Made by a program: the position numbers and the translations under genes
The notes under the pieces: model-generated
What the model saw: the letters and a program-made list of their open reading frames with translations, nothing else
Database searches by the model: none
Told to the model about the DNA's origin: nothing
Shown here: positions 24,956-34,280 of the stretch, in pieces
Layout of the letters: each line of letters opens with the position of its first letter
Numbering within the stretch: position 1 is the first letter of the stretch
Assembly: GCF_000719775.1 (NCBI RefSeq)
Contig: NZ_JOHR01000015.1
Location: 62,001-126,000, forward strand
Direction of reading: 5' to 3'
Origin: Streptomyces sp. NRRL F-5135
Lineage (GTDB): Bacteria; Actinomycetota; Actinomycetes; Streptomycetales; Streptomycetaceae
DNA length: 64,000 bases

Positions 24956-26515
24956 ATGGACTCCCTCAACTCCCTCATCGACGGCTTCGGCACGGCGCTG
25001 ACGCCGATGAACCTGCTGTGGGCCGCGATCGGGGTGCTGCTCGGCACCGCGATCGGCGTGCTGCCGGGCATCGGCCCCGCCATGGCCGTCGCCCTGCTGC
25101 TCCCGGTGACGTACGGACTCGAACCGACCGGCGCGTTCATCATGTTCGCCGGCATCTACTACGGCGCGATGTTCGGCGGCTCCACCACCTCCATCCTGCT
25201 CAACACTCCCGGTGAGAGCGCCGCCGTCGTGGCGGCCATCGAGGGCAATCCGATGGCCAAGGCCGGGCGCGGCGCCCAGGCCCTGGCGGCGGCCGCGGGC
25301 GGCCACTTCGCGGGCGGCATGATCGGCACGATCCTGCTGGTCGCCCTCGCGCCGACCGTCGCGTCGCTGGCCGTGGACATCGGTGCCCCCGACTACTTCG
25401 CCATCATGGTGCTGGCGTTCATCGCGGTCACCTCCGTCCTCGGCTCCTCCCGCGTCCGCGGACTCGCCTCACTGCTCATCGGCCTCACCATCGGCATGGT
25501 CGGCCTCGACCAGATGACCGGCCAGCAGCGGCTGACCTTCGGCACGCTCCAACTCGCCGACGGCATCGACGTGGTGATCGTGGCGGTCGGTCTCTTCGCG
25601 ATCGGCGAGGCCCTCTGGGTCGCCGCCCATCTCCGCCGCACCTCGGGCGAGGCGATCCCGGTGGGCCGGCCCTGGCTCGGCAAGAAGGACATACGGCGCA
25701 CCTGGCGGCCGTGGCTGCGCGGACCGCTCATCGGTTTCCCGTTCGGCGCGATCCCGGCCGGCGGCGCGGAGATCCCCACCTTCCTGTCGTACGTGACCGA
25801 GAAGCGGCTGTCCAAGCACAAGGACGAGTTCGGCAAGGGCGCCATCGAGGGAGTGGCAGGGCCGGAGTCGGCGGCGTCGGCCTCGGCCGCCGGGACCCTG
25901 GTCTCGATGCTGACCCTCGGCCTGCCCACGACGGCCGTCGCCGCGGTGATGCTGGCCGCGTTCCAGCAGTACGGCATCCAGCCCGGGCCGCTCCTCTTCG
26001 AGCGCGAGCCCGAACTGGTCTGGGGCCTGATCGCCTCGCTCTTCATCGGCATGCTGCTGCTCCTCGCCCTCAACCTGCCGCTCGCGCCGGTCTGGGCCAA
26101 GCTGCTGCGCATCCCGCGCCCGTACCTCTACGCGGGGATCCTCTTCTTCGCGGCCGTCGGCGCCTACGCGGTCGGCGGGGAGGCGCTGGACCTGGTCATC
26201 CTGCTGATCATCGGTCTGATCGGGTTCGGGATGCGGCGGTACGGGCTGCCGGTGCTGCCGGCCGTGATCGGCGTCATCCTGGGCCCGGCCGCGGAGCAAC
26301 AGCTGCGGCGCGCCCTCCAGATCAGCGACGGCAGCGTCACCGGGCTGGTGAACACGCCGTTCTCGGTGACGGTGTACGCCGTGATCGTGCTGCTGCTCGC
26401 CTGGCCGGGCGTACGGAAGCTGATCGCACGCGGACGTGGGCGCGGCGGTGACGGTGACGGCGGGAACGAGAGCGGCGGCGACCGTGACGGTGACCGCCGT
26501 GAGGTGACGGCCTGA
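24956..26515 (+). CDS. tctA: TctA, large permease of the tripartite tricarboxylate transporter
   Basis: The 519-residue protein has about 12 membrane segments and both TctA signatures: [17 protein letters not shown] and [14 protein letters not shown] in the first half, and [26 protein letters not shown] and [15 protein letters not shown] in the second. Together with TctB it moves the acid bound by TctC, driven by a cation gradient. The Arg/Gly/Asp-rich tail (485-519) is cytoplasmic and low-complexity. It is the last gene of the operon; two tandem hairpins follow directly. Confidence 0.93.
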   Translation: MDSLNSLIDGFGTALTPMNLLWAAIGVLLGTAIGVLPGIGPAMAVALLLPVTYGLEPTGAFIMFAGIYYGAMFGGSTTSILLNTPGESAAVVAAIEGNPMAKAGRGAQALAAAAGGHFAGGMIGTILLVALAPTVASLAVDIGAPDYFAIMVLAFIAVTSVLGSSRVRGLASLLIGLTIGMVGLDQMTGQQRLTFGTLQLADGIDVVIVAVGLFAIGEALWVAAHLRRTSGEAIPVGRPWLGKKDIRRTWRPWLRGPLIGFPFGAIPAGGAEIPTFLSYVTEKRLSKHKDEFGKGAIEGVAGPESAASASAAGTLVSMLTLGLPTTAVAAVMLAAFQQYGIQPGPLLFEREPELVWGLIASLFIGMLLLLALNLPLAPVWAKLLRIPRPYLYAGILFFAAVGAYAVGGEALDLVILLIIGLIGFGMRRYGLPVLPAVIGVILGPAAEQQLRRALQISDGSVTGLVNTPFSVTVYAVIVLLLAWPGVRKLIARGRGRGGDGDGGNESGGDRDGDRREVTA

Positions 26516-26520
26516 AATCA

Positions 26521-26560
26521 GCCGTGGCCGGGCAGGGCCCCTGGCCTGCCCGGCCACGGC
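26521..26560 (+). terminator. First of two tandem hairpins after tctA
   Basis: A perfect 16-base-pair stem (GCCGTGGCCGGGCAGG and complement) with an eight-base loop begins five bases past the tctA stop. Confidence 0.88.
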
Positions 26561-26564
26561 CGCC

Positions 26565-26606
26565 GACCGGTCCCTCACCCCGCGGCGGCCGGGTGAGGGA
26601 CCGGTC
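26565..26606 (+). terminator. Second tandem hairpin, 31 bases before the methyltransferase-Nudix gene
   Basis: A perfect 16-base-pair stem (GACCGGTCCCTCACCC and complement) with a ten-base loop starts four bases after the first hairpin. It either backs up the tctA terminator or sits in the leader of the next gene. Confidence 0.85.
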
Positions 26607-26637
26607 CGTTGTCAGTGGTGGCTGCCACCATCGGGAC

Positions 26638-27828
26638 ATGACGACGACCGACTGGAACGCCGCGGCCGACTCCTTCGACGAGGAGCCCGATCACGGACTG
26701 CGGGACCCCGCGGTCCGCGCAGCGTGGGCGGCGCGGATGGCGGACTGGCTGCCGCGGGGGCCCGCCCGGGTGCTCGACCTCGGGTGCGGTACGGGCAGCC
26801 TCGCCCTGCTCGCCGCCGAGCGGGGGCACGAGGTGACGGCCGTGGACCTCTCGCCGAGCATGGCCGAGCGGGCACGCGCCAAGCTCGCCGGGACCGGCGC
26901 GCATGTCCTGGTCGGGGACGTGACCCGGCCGCCCGTGGGGGAGCGGGCCTTCGACGTCGTTCTGGCCCGGCATGTGCTGTGGGCGCTGCCCGACCCCGAG
27001 GCCGCGCTGTGGCACTGGTCCTCTCTCCTGGGGCCGGGCGGCCGGTTCGTGCTGGTCGAGGGGGTGTGGTCCGGCGCGGGCCTGTCGGCGGCCCGGCTCA
27101 CCGCAGCGCTCGCCCCGTTCACCGAGCGAGTGCACCAGGAGCGTCTGTCGGGCGATCACGCGCTCTGGGGGCGGCCCGTGGACGACGAGCGGTACGCGCT
27201 GATCGCCCGCGTGGCCCCGCGACGGCGGCACGCGGAGGTGATCGACGTGCACCTCGTCCTGCGCCGGGGCGACGAGGTGCTGCTGGCCCGGCGCAGTGGC
27301 ACGGGGTACGGGGACGGTCTGTTGAACAGCCCCTCGGGGCATGTGGAGGACGGCGAGGACGTCCGTGCGGCCATGGTCCGCGAGGCGTTCGAGGAGATCG
27401 GTGTCGCGCTGAAGCCGGAGGAGCTGCGGGTCGCCCTGGTGATGCAGCACCGAGGGCCCGGCGGGCAGCCGCGGACCGGCTGGTTCTTCGAGGCGGGCCT
27501 CGACGCGGCGGCCGAGCCGGGCGACGAGCCGTACAACAAGGAGCCGCACAAGTGCTCCGGTCTTTCCTGGCACCCGCTGGACGCGCTCCCGGACGACATG
27601 GTCGCCTACTGCCGCGCGGGTCTCGAGGCGTACCGCGCGGGCGAGCGCTTCGTCCTCCACTGGCACGAGGACGACGACGCGATCGCCCACGCCCCGCGGG
27701 GCCCCGACCGCTCGATTCCGCTGCCCGCCACGGCCGTGCCCACGACAACGAACACGACCGCGACCACGGCACCGGACACGAACACGGCACGGGACACGAC
27801 CACGGGAGGTCCGCGGAGGCCGGCCTGA
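26638..27828 (+). CDS. SAM methyltransferase-Nudix hydrolase fusion protein
   Basis: The 396-residue protein joins two enzymes. Residues 1-185 form a class I methyltransferase (VLDLGCGTGSLALLA, VTAVDLSPSMAERA, FDVVLARHVLWALPDP). Residues 200-345 form a Nudix domain with a complete box, GHVEDGEDVRAAMVREAFEE followed by IGV. The Nudix part should hydrolyse a nucleoside diphosphate-linked compound; the methyltransferase substrate is unknown. The tail after about residue 350 is Thr/Asn-rich. ATG 26638 gives the natural N-terminus; no strong ribosome site precedes it, and it follows the hairpin pair by 31 bases. A GntR gene begins 110 bases after its stop on the same strand. Confidence 0.87.
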   Translation: MTTTDWNAAADSFDEEPDHGLRDPAVRAAWAARMADWLPRGPARVLDLGCGTGSLALLAAERGHEVTAVDLSPSMAERARAKLAGTGAHVLVGDVTRPPVGERAFDVVLARHVLWALPDPEAALWHWSSLLGPGGRFVLVEGVWSGAGLSAARLTAALAPFTERVHQERLSGDHALWGRPVDDERYALIARVAPRRRHAEVIDVHLVLRRGDEVLLARRSGTGYGDGLLNSPSGHVEDGEDVRAAMVREAFEEIGVALKPEELRVALVMQHRGPGGQPRTGWFFEAGLDAAAEPGDEPYNKEPHKCSGLSWHPLDALPDDMVAYCRAGLEAYRAGERFVLHWHEDDDAIAHAPRGPDRSIPLPATAVPTTTNTTATTAPDTNTARDTTTGGPRRPA

Positions 27829-27938
27829 CGGGGCCCGGGCCTACTGGAGCCCGCGCGGAGCCCGCTCGACCTGTCGTGATCCGGCCACCCGAGGCGGGTA
27901 TCGCCCGGGGCGGGCGGGCCGTGAGGGAGAATCGGGGC

Positions 27939-28313
27939 GTGACCCTGAAGATCGTGATCGACCCGGCTGTCCCGACCGCTCCGTACGAGCAGCTGCGCAG
28001 CCAGATCTCCACCCAGGCCCGCAAGGGAGCCCTGCCGGTGGGGTACAAACTCCCCACCGTCCGGGGCCTGGCCGAGGAACTGGGCCTGGCCGCCAACACC
28101 GTCGCCAAGGCGTACCGCGCGCTGGAGACGGACGGTGTGATCGAGACGCGGGGCCGGAACGGCACGTTCATCGCCGCCGCCGGGGAGGCCGCCGACCGGG
28201 AGGCCGCGGCCGCCGCGCGGGCGTACGCGGAACGCGCGCGACGCCTGGGCCTGGGCAGGGCCGCCGCGCTGGCCGCCGTGGAGGACGCGGTGCGGGCAGT
28301 CTACGCGAAGTGA
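27939..28313 (+). CDS. Short GntR-family regulator, YtrA subfamily
   Basis: The 124-residue protein has the GntR winged helix (YEQLRSQISTQARKG, KLPTVRGLAEELGLAANTVAKAYRALE, GVIETRGRNGTF) and only a short helical C-terminus of about 45 residues, as in YtrA-type regulators that lack a ligand domain. YtrA-type genes often control a neighbouring ABC transporter, but none is adjacent here. GTG 27939 is preferred because GAGGGAGA lies eight bases before it; GTG 27921 is possible. It ends 30 bases from the convergent AAA ATPase gene. Confidence 0.9.
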   Translation: MTLKIVIDPAVPTAPYEQLRSQISTQARKGALPVGYKLPTVRGLAEELGLAANTVAKAYRALETDGVIETRGRNGTFIAAAGEAADREAAAAARAYAERARRLGLGRAAALAAVEDAVRAVYAK

Positions 28314-28343
28314 GACGACCGGGGCCGGAGACGCCGACCCGTG

Positions 28344-29459
28344 TCAGAGGTACAGACCCGCGTCCGCCCCCGGGTACTGGGCCGGGACCGACGCCGGGCC
28401 GGTGCCGCGCCGCAGCGCGTACAACTCGGCCAGCGTGGCGCCCTCGCGGCCGACCGACTCCTCCCACTCGCCGTTCTCCCCGGTCCCGTTCAGCCAGCTC
28501 AGCGCCTCCGCGCGGGTCAGTGAGCCGACCTCGATCCTGGCCAGGCAACGGCCGGGCCGGACCACCGCGGGGTGCAGCCGCTCCAGGTCCTCGTTGGTCG
28601 TCACACCCACCAGGACGTTCCTGCCCTGTCCGAGCAGGCCGTCGGTGAGATTCAGCAGCCGCGACAGCGCCTGTCCCGCCGTGTGCTTGGCCTCGCCGCG
28701 GATCAGCTCGTCGCAGTCCTCCAGCAGCAGGAGCCGCCACCGGCCCTTGGCGGAGCCCTCGTCCTCACCGATCGCGATGTCCATCAGGTAGCCGACGTCG
28801 TTGAACAGCCGCTCCGGGTCCAGTACGCAGTCGACCTGGCACCAGTCGCGCCACGAGCGGGCCAGCGTGCGCAGCGCGGAGGTCTTGCCCGTGCCGGGCG
28901 GACCGTGCAGCAGGAGCAGCCGGCCCGCGATGTCGTCGGGTGTCACCTTCATCAGCCGGTCCATCGCGTCGGCCACCGGCGCGGTGTAGTTCGGCCTGAC
29001 CTCGTCCCACGCGCCGGCGGTGATCTGCCGGGTGGTGCGGTGCGGACCGCGCCGGGGCGAGACGTACCAGAACCCCATGGTCACGTTGTCCGGCTGCGGT
29101 TCCGGCTCGTCCTGCGCGCCGTCGGTCGCCTGCTGGTGGACCTTCTCGGCGAGCTCGGGGCTGACGGCGGTGACGGTGACGTCCGCGCCCCGGTTCCAGC
29201 GGGAGACCAGCAGCGTCCAGCCGTCGCCCTCGGCGAGCGTCGCGCTGCGGTCGTCGTCCCGCGCGGAACGCAGCACGGTGGCGCCGGACGGCAGCAGGGT
29301 CGCGCCCGACCTGACGCGGTCGATGGTGGAACTGTGGCTGTACGGCTGCTCGCCCGTCGCGAAGCGGCCGAGGAACAGCGCGTCGACCACATCCGACGGT
29401 GAGTCGCTGTCATCGACGTTGAGCCGGATCGGCAGTGCGTCCTGTGGGTTGGCAGACAT
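28344..29459 (-). CDS. AAA-family ATPase with N-terminal DUF5925-like region
   Basis: The 371-residue protein has an N-terminal domain of about 170 residues (IRLNVDDSDSPSDVVDALFLGRF, GFWYVSPRRG) of unknown function and a C-terminal AAA module: Walker A GPPGTGKTS, Walker B LLLLEDCDE, sensor LVGVTTNED and the arginine region VRPGRC. Such single-AAA proteins are common in Streptomyces and may remodel a protein partner. It is probably a soluble oligomer. The start is uncertain between ATG 29459 and ATG 29468 (adding MGD); neither has a strong ribosome site. It is transcribed alone on this strand, 322 bases downstream from nothing but intergenic DNA. Confidence 0.8.
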   Translation of the reverse strand: MSANPQDALPIRLNVDDSDSPSDVVDALFLGRFATGEQPYSHSSTIDRVRSGATLLPSGATVLRSARDDDRSATLAEGDGWTLLVSRWNRGADVTVTAVSPELAEKVHQQATDGAQDEPEPQPDNVTMGFWYVSPRRGPHRTTRQITAGAWDEVRPNYTAPVADAMDRLMKVTPDDIAGRLLLLHGPPGTGKTSALRTLARSWRDWCQVDCVLDPERLFNDVGYLMDIAIGEDEGSAKGRWRLLLLEDCDELIRGEAKHTAGQALSRLLNLTDGLLGQGRNVLVGVTTNEDLERLHPAVVRPGRCLARIEVGSLTRAEALSWLNGTGENGEWEESVGREGATLAELYALRRGTGPASVPAQYPGADAGLYL

Positions 29460-29781
29460 GTCGCCCATGATCCGGCACGGGGACGGCCGATGCACGGTGT
29501 TTTGCCCTGTGGCGACGAGGGACGGGGCGCACGGTGGGGGCGGCGGCCCCGGCGGCCCGTGCGCTCGCGCACCGCCTTCCCCACCCGGCTCCCGCGCCGG
29601 ACCTGCCGGCCCCACTGGGCCTGCCGGATCTGCCGGCCCGCCGTACCCGTGTGGCGCGCGGGCGACGGCGGCTCATGGCCCGCACGGCGGAGGCCCGGAC
29701 GCGCCACGGACCGTCGGGCGACCGCCGCACCCGTCGGTGCGGGGCCCGTGGCCCGCGCGGCCCCGGACCCCGCCCGCGGCG
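29460..29781. other. Intergenic stretch between AAA ATPase start and deacetylase stop
   Basis: Open frames here have the look of composition effects (Pro/Arg/Ala only). I see no gene, hairpin or recognised site, other than that the AAA promoter must lie here. Confidence 0.5.
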
Positions 29782-30681
29782 TCACGCCCGCGTGCCCCGG
29801 AGCAGCGAGCCGGCCAGCGCGGTGGCCCTGCGTGTGCGGCGTACGACCGCGTAGCCCTTGGTCAGGGCCCGGTCGGTGACGAAGTGGCGGGCCAGGGCGC
29901 GTCCCTCCACCAGGTGGGCGAACTCCCCGATGCCCGTCGTACGGCGGACCGTCATCCGGCGCAGGGCGTGCGGACCCTGCCGGTGGCGTGCCAGGTCGTT
30001 GCCCACCGCCACGGACTGGGTGAAGCCCGCCGCCCGGACCGCGTCGCGCACCCGTCGGCTGGAGTAGCCGTACGGGTACGCGAACGAGACGGGCGGCGTG
30101 CCCAGCTCCGCCGCGACGATCTCCCGACAGCGGCGGACCTCGAAGCCGAGCCGCAGGCCGTCGAGCTGGTCCAGTTGGGGATGCGTATGGCTGTGACCGC
30201 CGATCTCGACGCCGGCCGAGGCCAGTTCACGCACCTGGCCCCAGTCGAGCATCGCGTCCGGCGCCCGGCCCTCGTCGTACCGCCCCCGCAGCCACGCCGT
30301 CGAGACGAAGACCGTGGCCGGGAAGCCGTACGAGGCGAGCAACGGAAGGGCGTGCCGGTGCACGCCCTCGTACCCGTCGTCGAAGGTGATCAGCACCGGC
30401 CGCACCGGCAGTCCGCCCCCCGTCCGCCAGGCATCGGCCAGCGCCCGGGTCGTCAGTGGAGTGAACCCCCGCTCGTGCAGGACCCCCATCTGCTCGGCGA
30501 AGGCGCCGGGTGTCACGGACAGCCCGTACGTCGGGGCCGCCGGCCGGTCTCCGACGGCGTGGTACATGAGGACCGGCACGGCCCTCGCCCCCGCCGAGGC
30601 CTCCGGGGCCCGCGCGATCCCCGAGTCCCCCGGCCCCGACCCTGACCGTGCCCCCGGCCCCGGCGTTCGGTCCCGGCTCAC
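29782..30681 (-). CDS. Polysaccharide deacetylase (NodB-like, CE4)
   Basis: The 299-residue protein contains the CE4 motifs: VPVLMYHAVGD, the TFDDGYEG metal/base pair of Asp residues, and the GGHSHTHP motif with two His ligands, then FAYPYGYSSRRVRDAVR. Family members remove N- or O-acetyl groups from surface glycans. It begins at GTG 30681, overlapping the upstream glycosyltransferase stop by four bases (GTGA), so it is coupled to it. There is no cleavable signal, so it is likely cytoplasmic or weakly membrane-associated, which suits modification of a precursor sugar. It is last of a three-gene operon. Confidence 0.9.
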   Translation of the reverse strand: MSRDRTPGPGARSGSGPGDSGIARAPEASAGARAVPVLMYHAVGDRPAAPTYGLSVTPGAFAEQMGVLHERGFTPLTTRALADAWRTGGGLPVRPVLITFDDGYEGVHRHALPLLASYGFPATVFVSTAWLRGRYDEGRAPDAMLDWGQVRELASAGVEIGGHSHTHPQLDQLDGLRLGFEVRRCREIVAAELGTPPVSFAYPYGYSSRRVRDAVRAAGFTQSVAVGNDLARHRQGPHALRRMTVRRTTGIGEFAHLVEGRALARHFVTDRALTKGYAVVRRTRRATALAGSLLRGTRA

Positions 30682-31766
30682 ACCACCGCCTCCCGCCCGT
30701 TCCGTGAGCTCTCGTCCCGTGAGCCTTCGCCCCGGGAGCCCGCGCCTTCCGGTACCGACCACTCGATCGGGCCCGACGAGAACGTCACGCCCCCGCCACG
30801 CGTGCGGAAGCGCCCCACCGCGTATCCGGCGGCCGCCGCCATCACCCCCGTGACGATCGCACCGGCGCGGCCCAGTCCGTCCGCACTCCCGCGCAGCGCG
30901 TCGCGCACTCCGCGCGCGATGCCCGCCGGGAGCACGCGGGTGGTGTAACGACGCTCGGACTCCAGGCCCTTGGCCGCTCCCACGCTCCGGGCGACCAGCG
31001 CCTTGGACAGGCCCTCGGCGTAACTGCGAGCCCGTAGGTAGCGGAAGCGTTCACGGTCGGCGGGCACCGCGTGGTGGATCACCGCCCGGTCGTCGATCAG
31101 CAGCACCGCGTCCGGCACGGCCGCGGTGAGCCGGATGCACAGCTCCGTCTCCTCGCAGCCCAGCGGACGCCCGTCGCCCTCCCGCCGGCCGATGCCCGTG
31201 GCGAACCCCCCGGCCGTGACGAACGCCGAGCGCCGGAACGAGGCGTTCCCGCCGAGGACGTTACGGACGCGCACCCGGCCCGCGGGCAGGCCCCGGTACG
31301 TACAGCCGACGACCCAGTCGAACTCCTCCGGGAACCAGCCGGGCCGGTGCCCCGACGACCAGGCCGGTACCGTACGGCCGCCGACCGCGAGCACCCGGGG
31401 GTCCTCGTACGCCTCGTCGAAGTACCGCAGCCAGTCGGGTTCCGCCACCGCGTCGTCGTCCAGGAACGCCACCAGTTCGCCGCGAGCCGCGGCGATCCCG
31501 GTGTTGCGGCCCGCGGAGAGGCCGCGGGGCCCCGCGTTGGCGAGGACCCGCACCTCCCCGCGCGCCGTGAGCCGCCGGTACTCCCGGCGGAGCCGCGCCA
31601 GCAGCGCGGCGTTGTGGTCCACCACGAGCAGGATCTCCAGTGCCGGCAGCGACTGCCGCGCCACGGACTCGACCGCCGCGCGGATGGCGTCCCAGCGTTC
31701 CTCCGTGTAGACGCAGATCACCACCGAGAAGGGCCGGTGGTGCCTCCGCGGGTTCGGTGCGTTCAT
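30678..31766 (-). CDS. Family 2 glycosyltransferase
   Basis: The 362-residue GT-A enzyme has FSVVICVYTEERWDAIRAA, the DxD-type motif LVAFLDDDAVAEPDWL, a GGNASFRRSAF acceptor loop and EETELCIRL in place of the ED catalytic motif. Two weak hydrophobic patches near 285-310 may hold it at the membrane. It starts in an ATGA overlap with the preceding dolichol-phosphate-mannose-synthase-like gene and ends in a GTGA overlap with the deacetylase. It presumably extends a cell-surface glycan; donor and acceptor are unknown. The C-terminal 40 residues are low-complexity Ser/Gly/Glu/Arg. Confidence 0.9.
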   Translation of the reverse strand: MNAPNPRRHHRPFSVVICVYTEERWDAIRAAVESVARQSLPALEILLVVDHNAALLARLRREYRRLTARGEVRVLANAGPRGLSAGRNTGIAAARGELVAFLDDDAVAEPDWLRYFDEAYEDPRVLAVGGRTVPAWSSGHRPGWFPEEFDWVVGCTYRGLPAGRVRVRNVLGGNASFRRSAFVTAGGFATGIGRREGDGRPLGCEETELCIRLTAAVPDAVLLIDDRAVIHHAVPADRERFRYLRARSYAEGLSKALVARSVGAAKGLESERRYTTRVLPAGIARGVRDALRGSADGLGRAGAIVTGVMAAAAGYAVGRFRTRGGGVTFSSGPIEWSVPEGAGSRGEGSRDESSRNGREAVV

Positions 31767-32629
31767 GACGCCCCGCCTCCCGGCACCGAGATCCGGAGCG
31801 CCGGTCCCACCGGCCGACGGCGCGCCGACCGGGGAACACCCCTCTCCTTGAGGATCACCCTGAGCACCCGCAGACCGTCCCGGACCGCCCTGAGGTTGCT
31901 GACCCCGTGGATCCGGTCGTACTCGTGGCTCGGTATCTCCTGCACCTTCAGGCCCGCCTTGACCACACGTATGTTCATCAGCGTCTCGACCTCGAACCCG
32001 GTGCAGTCCAGGGTGATCTTGTCCAGGCAGTGCCGCCAGAAGGCGTTGTAGCCGTAGCAGAGATCGGTGTAACGGGCGCCGAACTTCGCGTTGACGACGG
32101 CGCACAGCACCCGGTTGCCGAGCTTGCGGATCGCCGTCATGTCGTCCGTACCGCCGCCGTTGGCGAAGCGCGAGCCCTTGGCGAAGTCCGCGCCCGAGAC
32201 CAGCGCGGAGACATAACTGACGATCTCCCGGCCGTCCGCCGAGCCATCCGCGTCGATCATGACGATGATGTCACCGGTGCAGGCGGCGAACCCGCTGATC
32301 AGGGCATCCCCCTTGCCCTTGCCGCGCTGGCCGACGACCTTGATGCCCGGCCACAGGTCACGGGCGACCTGGACGGTGTCGTCACTGGACCGCCCGTCCA
32401 CCAGGACGACTTCGTGGATCCACTCGGGCAGCGTTCTGAAGACGTACGGAAGGTTCCGCGCCTCGTTCATCGCGGGGATCACCACGCTCACCGGCGGGGC
32501 GATCGCGAGGTGCGAGGAGACGGGCCGGTACCGCACGGGTAACCGGCCGGCGACGCCGGCGCCGCCCGCCCCGGTCGGTATGGTCAACGGATCTTCGCCC
32601 GGCACCGCCGGGCGCACGGAAGCGCTCAC
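31763..32629 (-). CDS. Dolichol-phosphate-mannose-synthase-like family 2 glycosyltransferase
   Basis: The 288-residue protein has the DPM1-like core VSVVIPAMNEARNL, VLVDGRSSDDT, KGKGDALISGF and DIIVMIDADGSADG, with YGYNAFWR further on. Enzymes of this type load a sugar on a polyprenyl phosphate carrier. It has no C-terminal membrane helices. GTG 32629 is supported by GAGAGGGAA nine bases upstream. Residue 30 is a TTA codon (32542-32540), upstream of the conserved core, so the whole coupled operon could depend on bldA. A GC-rich hairpin lies just before the start. It probably provides the lipid-linked donor for the next glycosyltransferase. Confidence 0.9.
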   Translation of the reverse strand: MSASVRPAVPGEDPLTIPTGAGGAGVAGRLPVRYRPVSSHLAIAPPVSVVIPAMNEARNLPYVFRTLPEWIHEVVLVDGRSSDDTVQVARDLWPGIKVVGQRGKGKGDALISGFAACTGDIIVMIDADGSADGREIVSYVSALVSGADFAKGSRFANGGGTDDMTAIRKLGNRVLCAVVNAKFGARYTDLCYGYNAFWRHCLDKITLDCTGFEVETLMNIRVVKAGLKVQEIPSHEYDRIHGVSNLRAVRDGLRVLRVILKERGVPRSARRRPVGPALRISVPGGGAS

Positions 32630-33223
32630 GAGTCTGGTTCCCTCTCGTCCGGTGGACCGCCCGCCCCCGGGCGGTCCGATGATGTTTCCGGTTCGAAAGG
32701 GGGGTCCTCACCCCGGTCATGACGGCATGGAACTCCGTACCGGACAGGTGGTGAGCTGAAGAACTGGCCGCGCGGCACGCGACTCGGCACTGTGTGCGCA
32801 TCGTGCGGTCACCGAGCACGGCACCCCCCTACCGCGCCCCGCCCCGGAAGTCATCCGCATGTGCCCCGGCTCTCCCCAAGAGCCGCCGCGCATGATGTTC
32901 CAATGCGGGTGGATGTACGACGGTATTGATGATTAGGACTGTATGACAAGGCTTGGAACATCACCCCGCTTTTCGCGGCTTTGGCCATACTTCTACGGTC
33001 CTACCCGGAACCTCCCGGCGCGCGTGCGGGTGTGACGCCGTGTCCGTGACGGAGTGCGCGTCGTCTCTCCGTTCGCTCCCTCACCCCGCCCCTCCTTCAC
33101 TGTTTCTCCGCACTCCTGCCTCATGTCTCCCCGAAACGGACCCGACGCGTTCCGTTCCGGTGAACGCGCCCCGCTGCTACCAAAGTTGAGGCAGAGATCC
33201 TGCCGAAGGAGAGGTTCGGTTCC
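32630..33223. other. 594-base divergent intergenic region
   Basis: The left end holds a hairpin GACCGCCCG-CCCC-CGGGCGGTC (about 32655-32676) in the leader of the glycosyltransferase operon. The middle (32890-32970) is the most AT-rich DNA nearby (TGATGATTAGGAC) and probably has promoters. The right end is the GDSL lipase leader with AAGGAGAGG at 33207-33215. No gene is convincing. Confidence 0.5.
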
Positions 33224-34042
33224 ATGAAACTGTCCCGCTTCACGGTCTTCTCGTCCTCGCTCCTCCTCGGCGCCGTGCTCGCTCTCACCGGAGCGGCCTC
33301 GGCGCACGCGGCACCGTCCGCCGACTCGGCGGCGGCCGTCGACTACGTGGCCCTGGGCGACTCGTACTCCTCGGGCGTCGGCGCGGGCGCCTACGACAGC
33401 GCGAGCGGTGCCTGCAAGCGCACGCCCCGCGCGTATCCGGCGCTGTGGGCGGCGGCGCATTCACCCGCGACGTTCGCCTTCACCGCGTGCGGCGGTGCTC
33501 GTACGGGTGATGTGACCGCCGGTCAGCTCGCACCGCTCGGCGCCGCCACCGACCTGGTCAGCATCACGATCGGGGGCAACGACGCCGGGTTCTCCGACGT
33601 CATGACGACCTGTGTGCTCCAGTCCGAGGCCGCCTGTCTCGCCCGGATCGACCAGGCCCGCTCGTACGTCGACAGCACCCTGCCCGGCAACCTCGACGCC
33701 GTGTACTCCGCCATCAGATCCAAGGCTCCGTCGGCCAGAGTCGTCGTCCTCGGCTACCCGCGCTTCTACCAGGTCCCCGGCACCTGCTCCGTCGGGCTGA
33801 GCGAACGGAAGCGCACGGCGATCAACAACGCGGCCGACCACCTCAACACGGCGACCGCCAAGCGGGCCGCCGATCACGGCTTCACCTTCGCCGGGGTGGC
33901 CGGGGCCTTCACCGGTCACGAGATCTGCTCCAGCTCGGCCTGGTTGCACAGCGTGAACTGGCTCGACATCGGCGAGTCGTACCACCCCACCGCCGCCGGT
34001 CAGTCCGGTGGCTATCTGCCGGTCTTCACCTCGGCCGCGTGA
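33224..34042 (+). CDS. Secreted SGNH/GDSL lipase-esterase
   Basis: The 272-residue precursor has a signal peptide cleaved near ASAHAAPSA and the SGNH blocks: block I GDSYSSG with Ser47, block III GGNDAGF, and a C-terminal ESYHPTAAGQ holding the catalytic His (the usual Asp of DxxH is Glu-like here). Six Cys residues fit the three disulfides of Streptomyces GDSL lipases; it closely resembles the extracellular lipase I recall as SCO1725 of S. coelicolor. It is expected to hydrolyse acylglycerols or phospholipids outside the cell. The ribosome site AAGGAGAGG is eight bases before ATG. A terminator hairpin follows. Confidence 0.94.
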   Translation: MKLSRFTVFSSSLLLGAVLALTGAASAHAAPSADSAAAVDYVALGDSYSSGVGAGAYDSASGACKRTPRAYPALWAAAHSPATFAFTACGGARTGDVTAGQLAPLGAATDLVSITIGGNDAGFSDVMTTCVLQSEAACLARIDQARSYVDSTLPGNLDAVYSAIRSKAPSARVVVLGYPRFYQVPGTCSVGLSERKRTAINNAADHLNTATAKRAADHGFTFAGVAGAFTGHEICSSSAWLHSVNWLDIGESYHPTAAGQSGGYLPVFTSAA

Positions 34043-34053
34043 GCCGGGCTCGG

Positions 34054-34074
34054 CGGCCCCGTCCGACGGGGCCG
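34054..34074 (+). terminator. Terminator hairpin after the GDSL lipase
   Basis: Arms CGGCCCCGT and ACGGGGCCG are perfect around a CCG loop, 11 bases after the stop. Confidence 0.8.
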
Positions 34075-34280
34075 TACCGGCCGGCTCCCGGGCGTCCGGC
34101 GCGGGCGGCCCCCGACTCTCCCGAAGTGTCCAACTCGCCCTGAAAAAGCATGGATCCGAATACGGTCAAGGTTCCCCGTACGGGTGTGCTTGGCCCCGGA
34201 GGCGGGATACACGAGTGTCGCGCGGGGGAGATAGGGTTAATCTGCCCGGGCCGGGTGCCTCGTTACGGGTGGGGAGTGAA

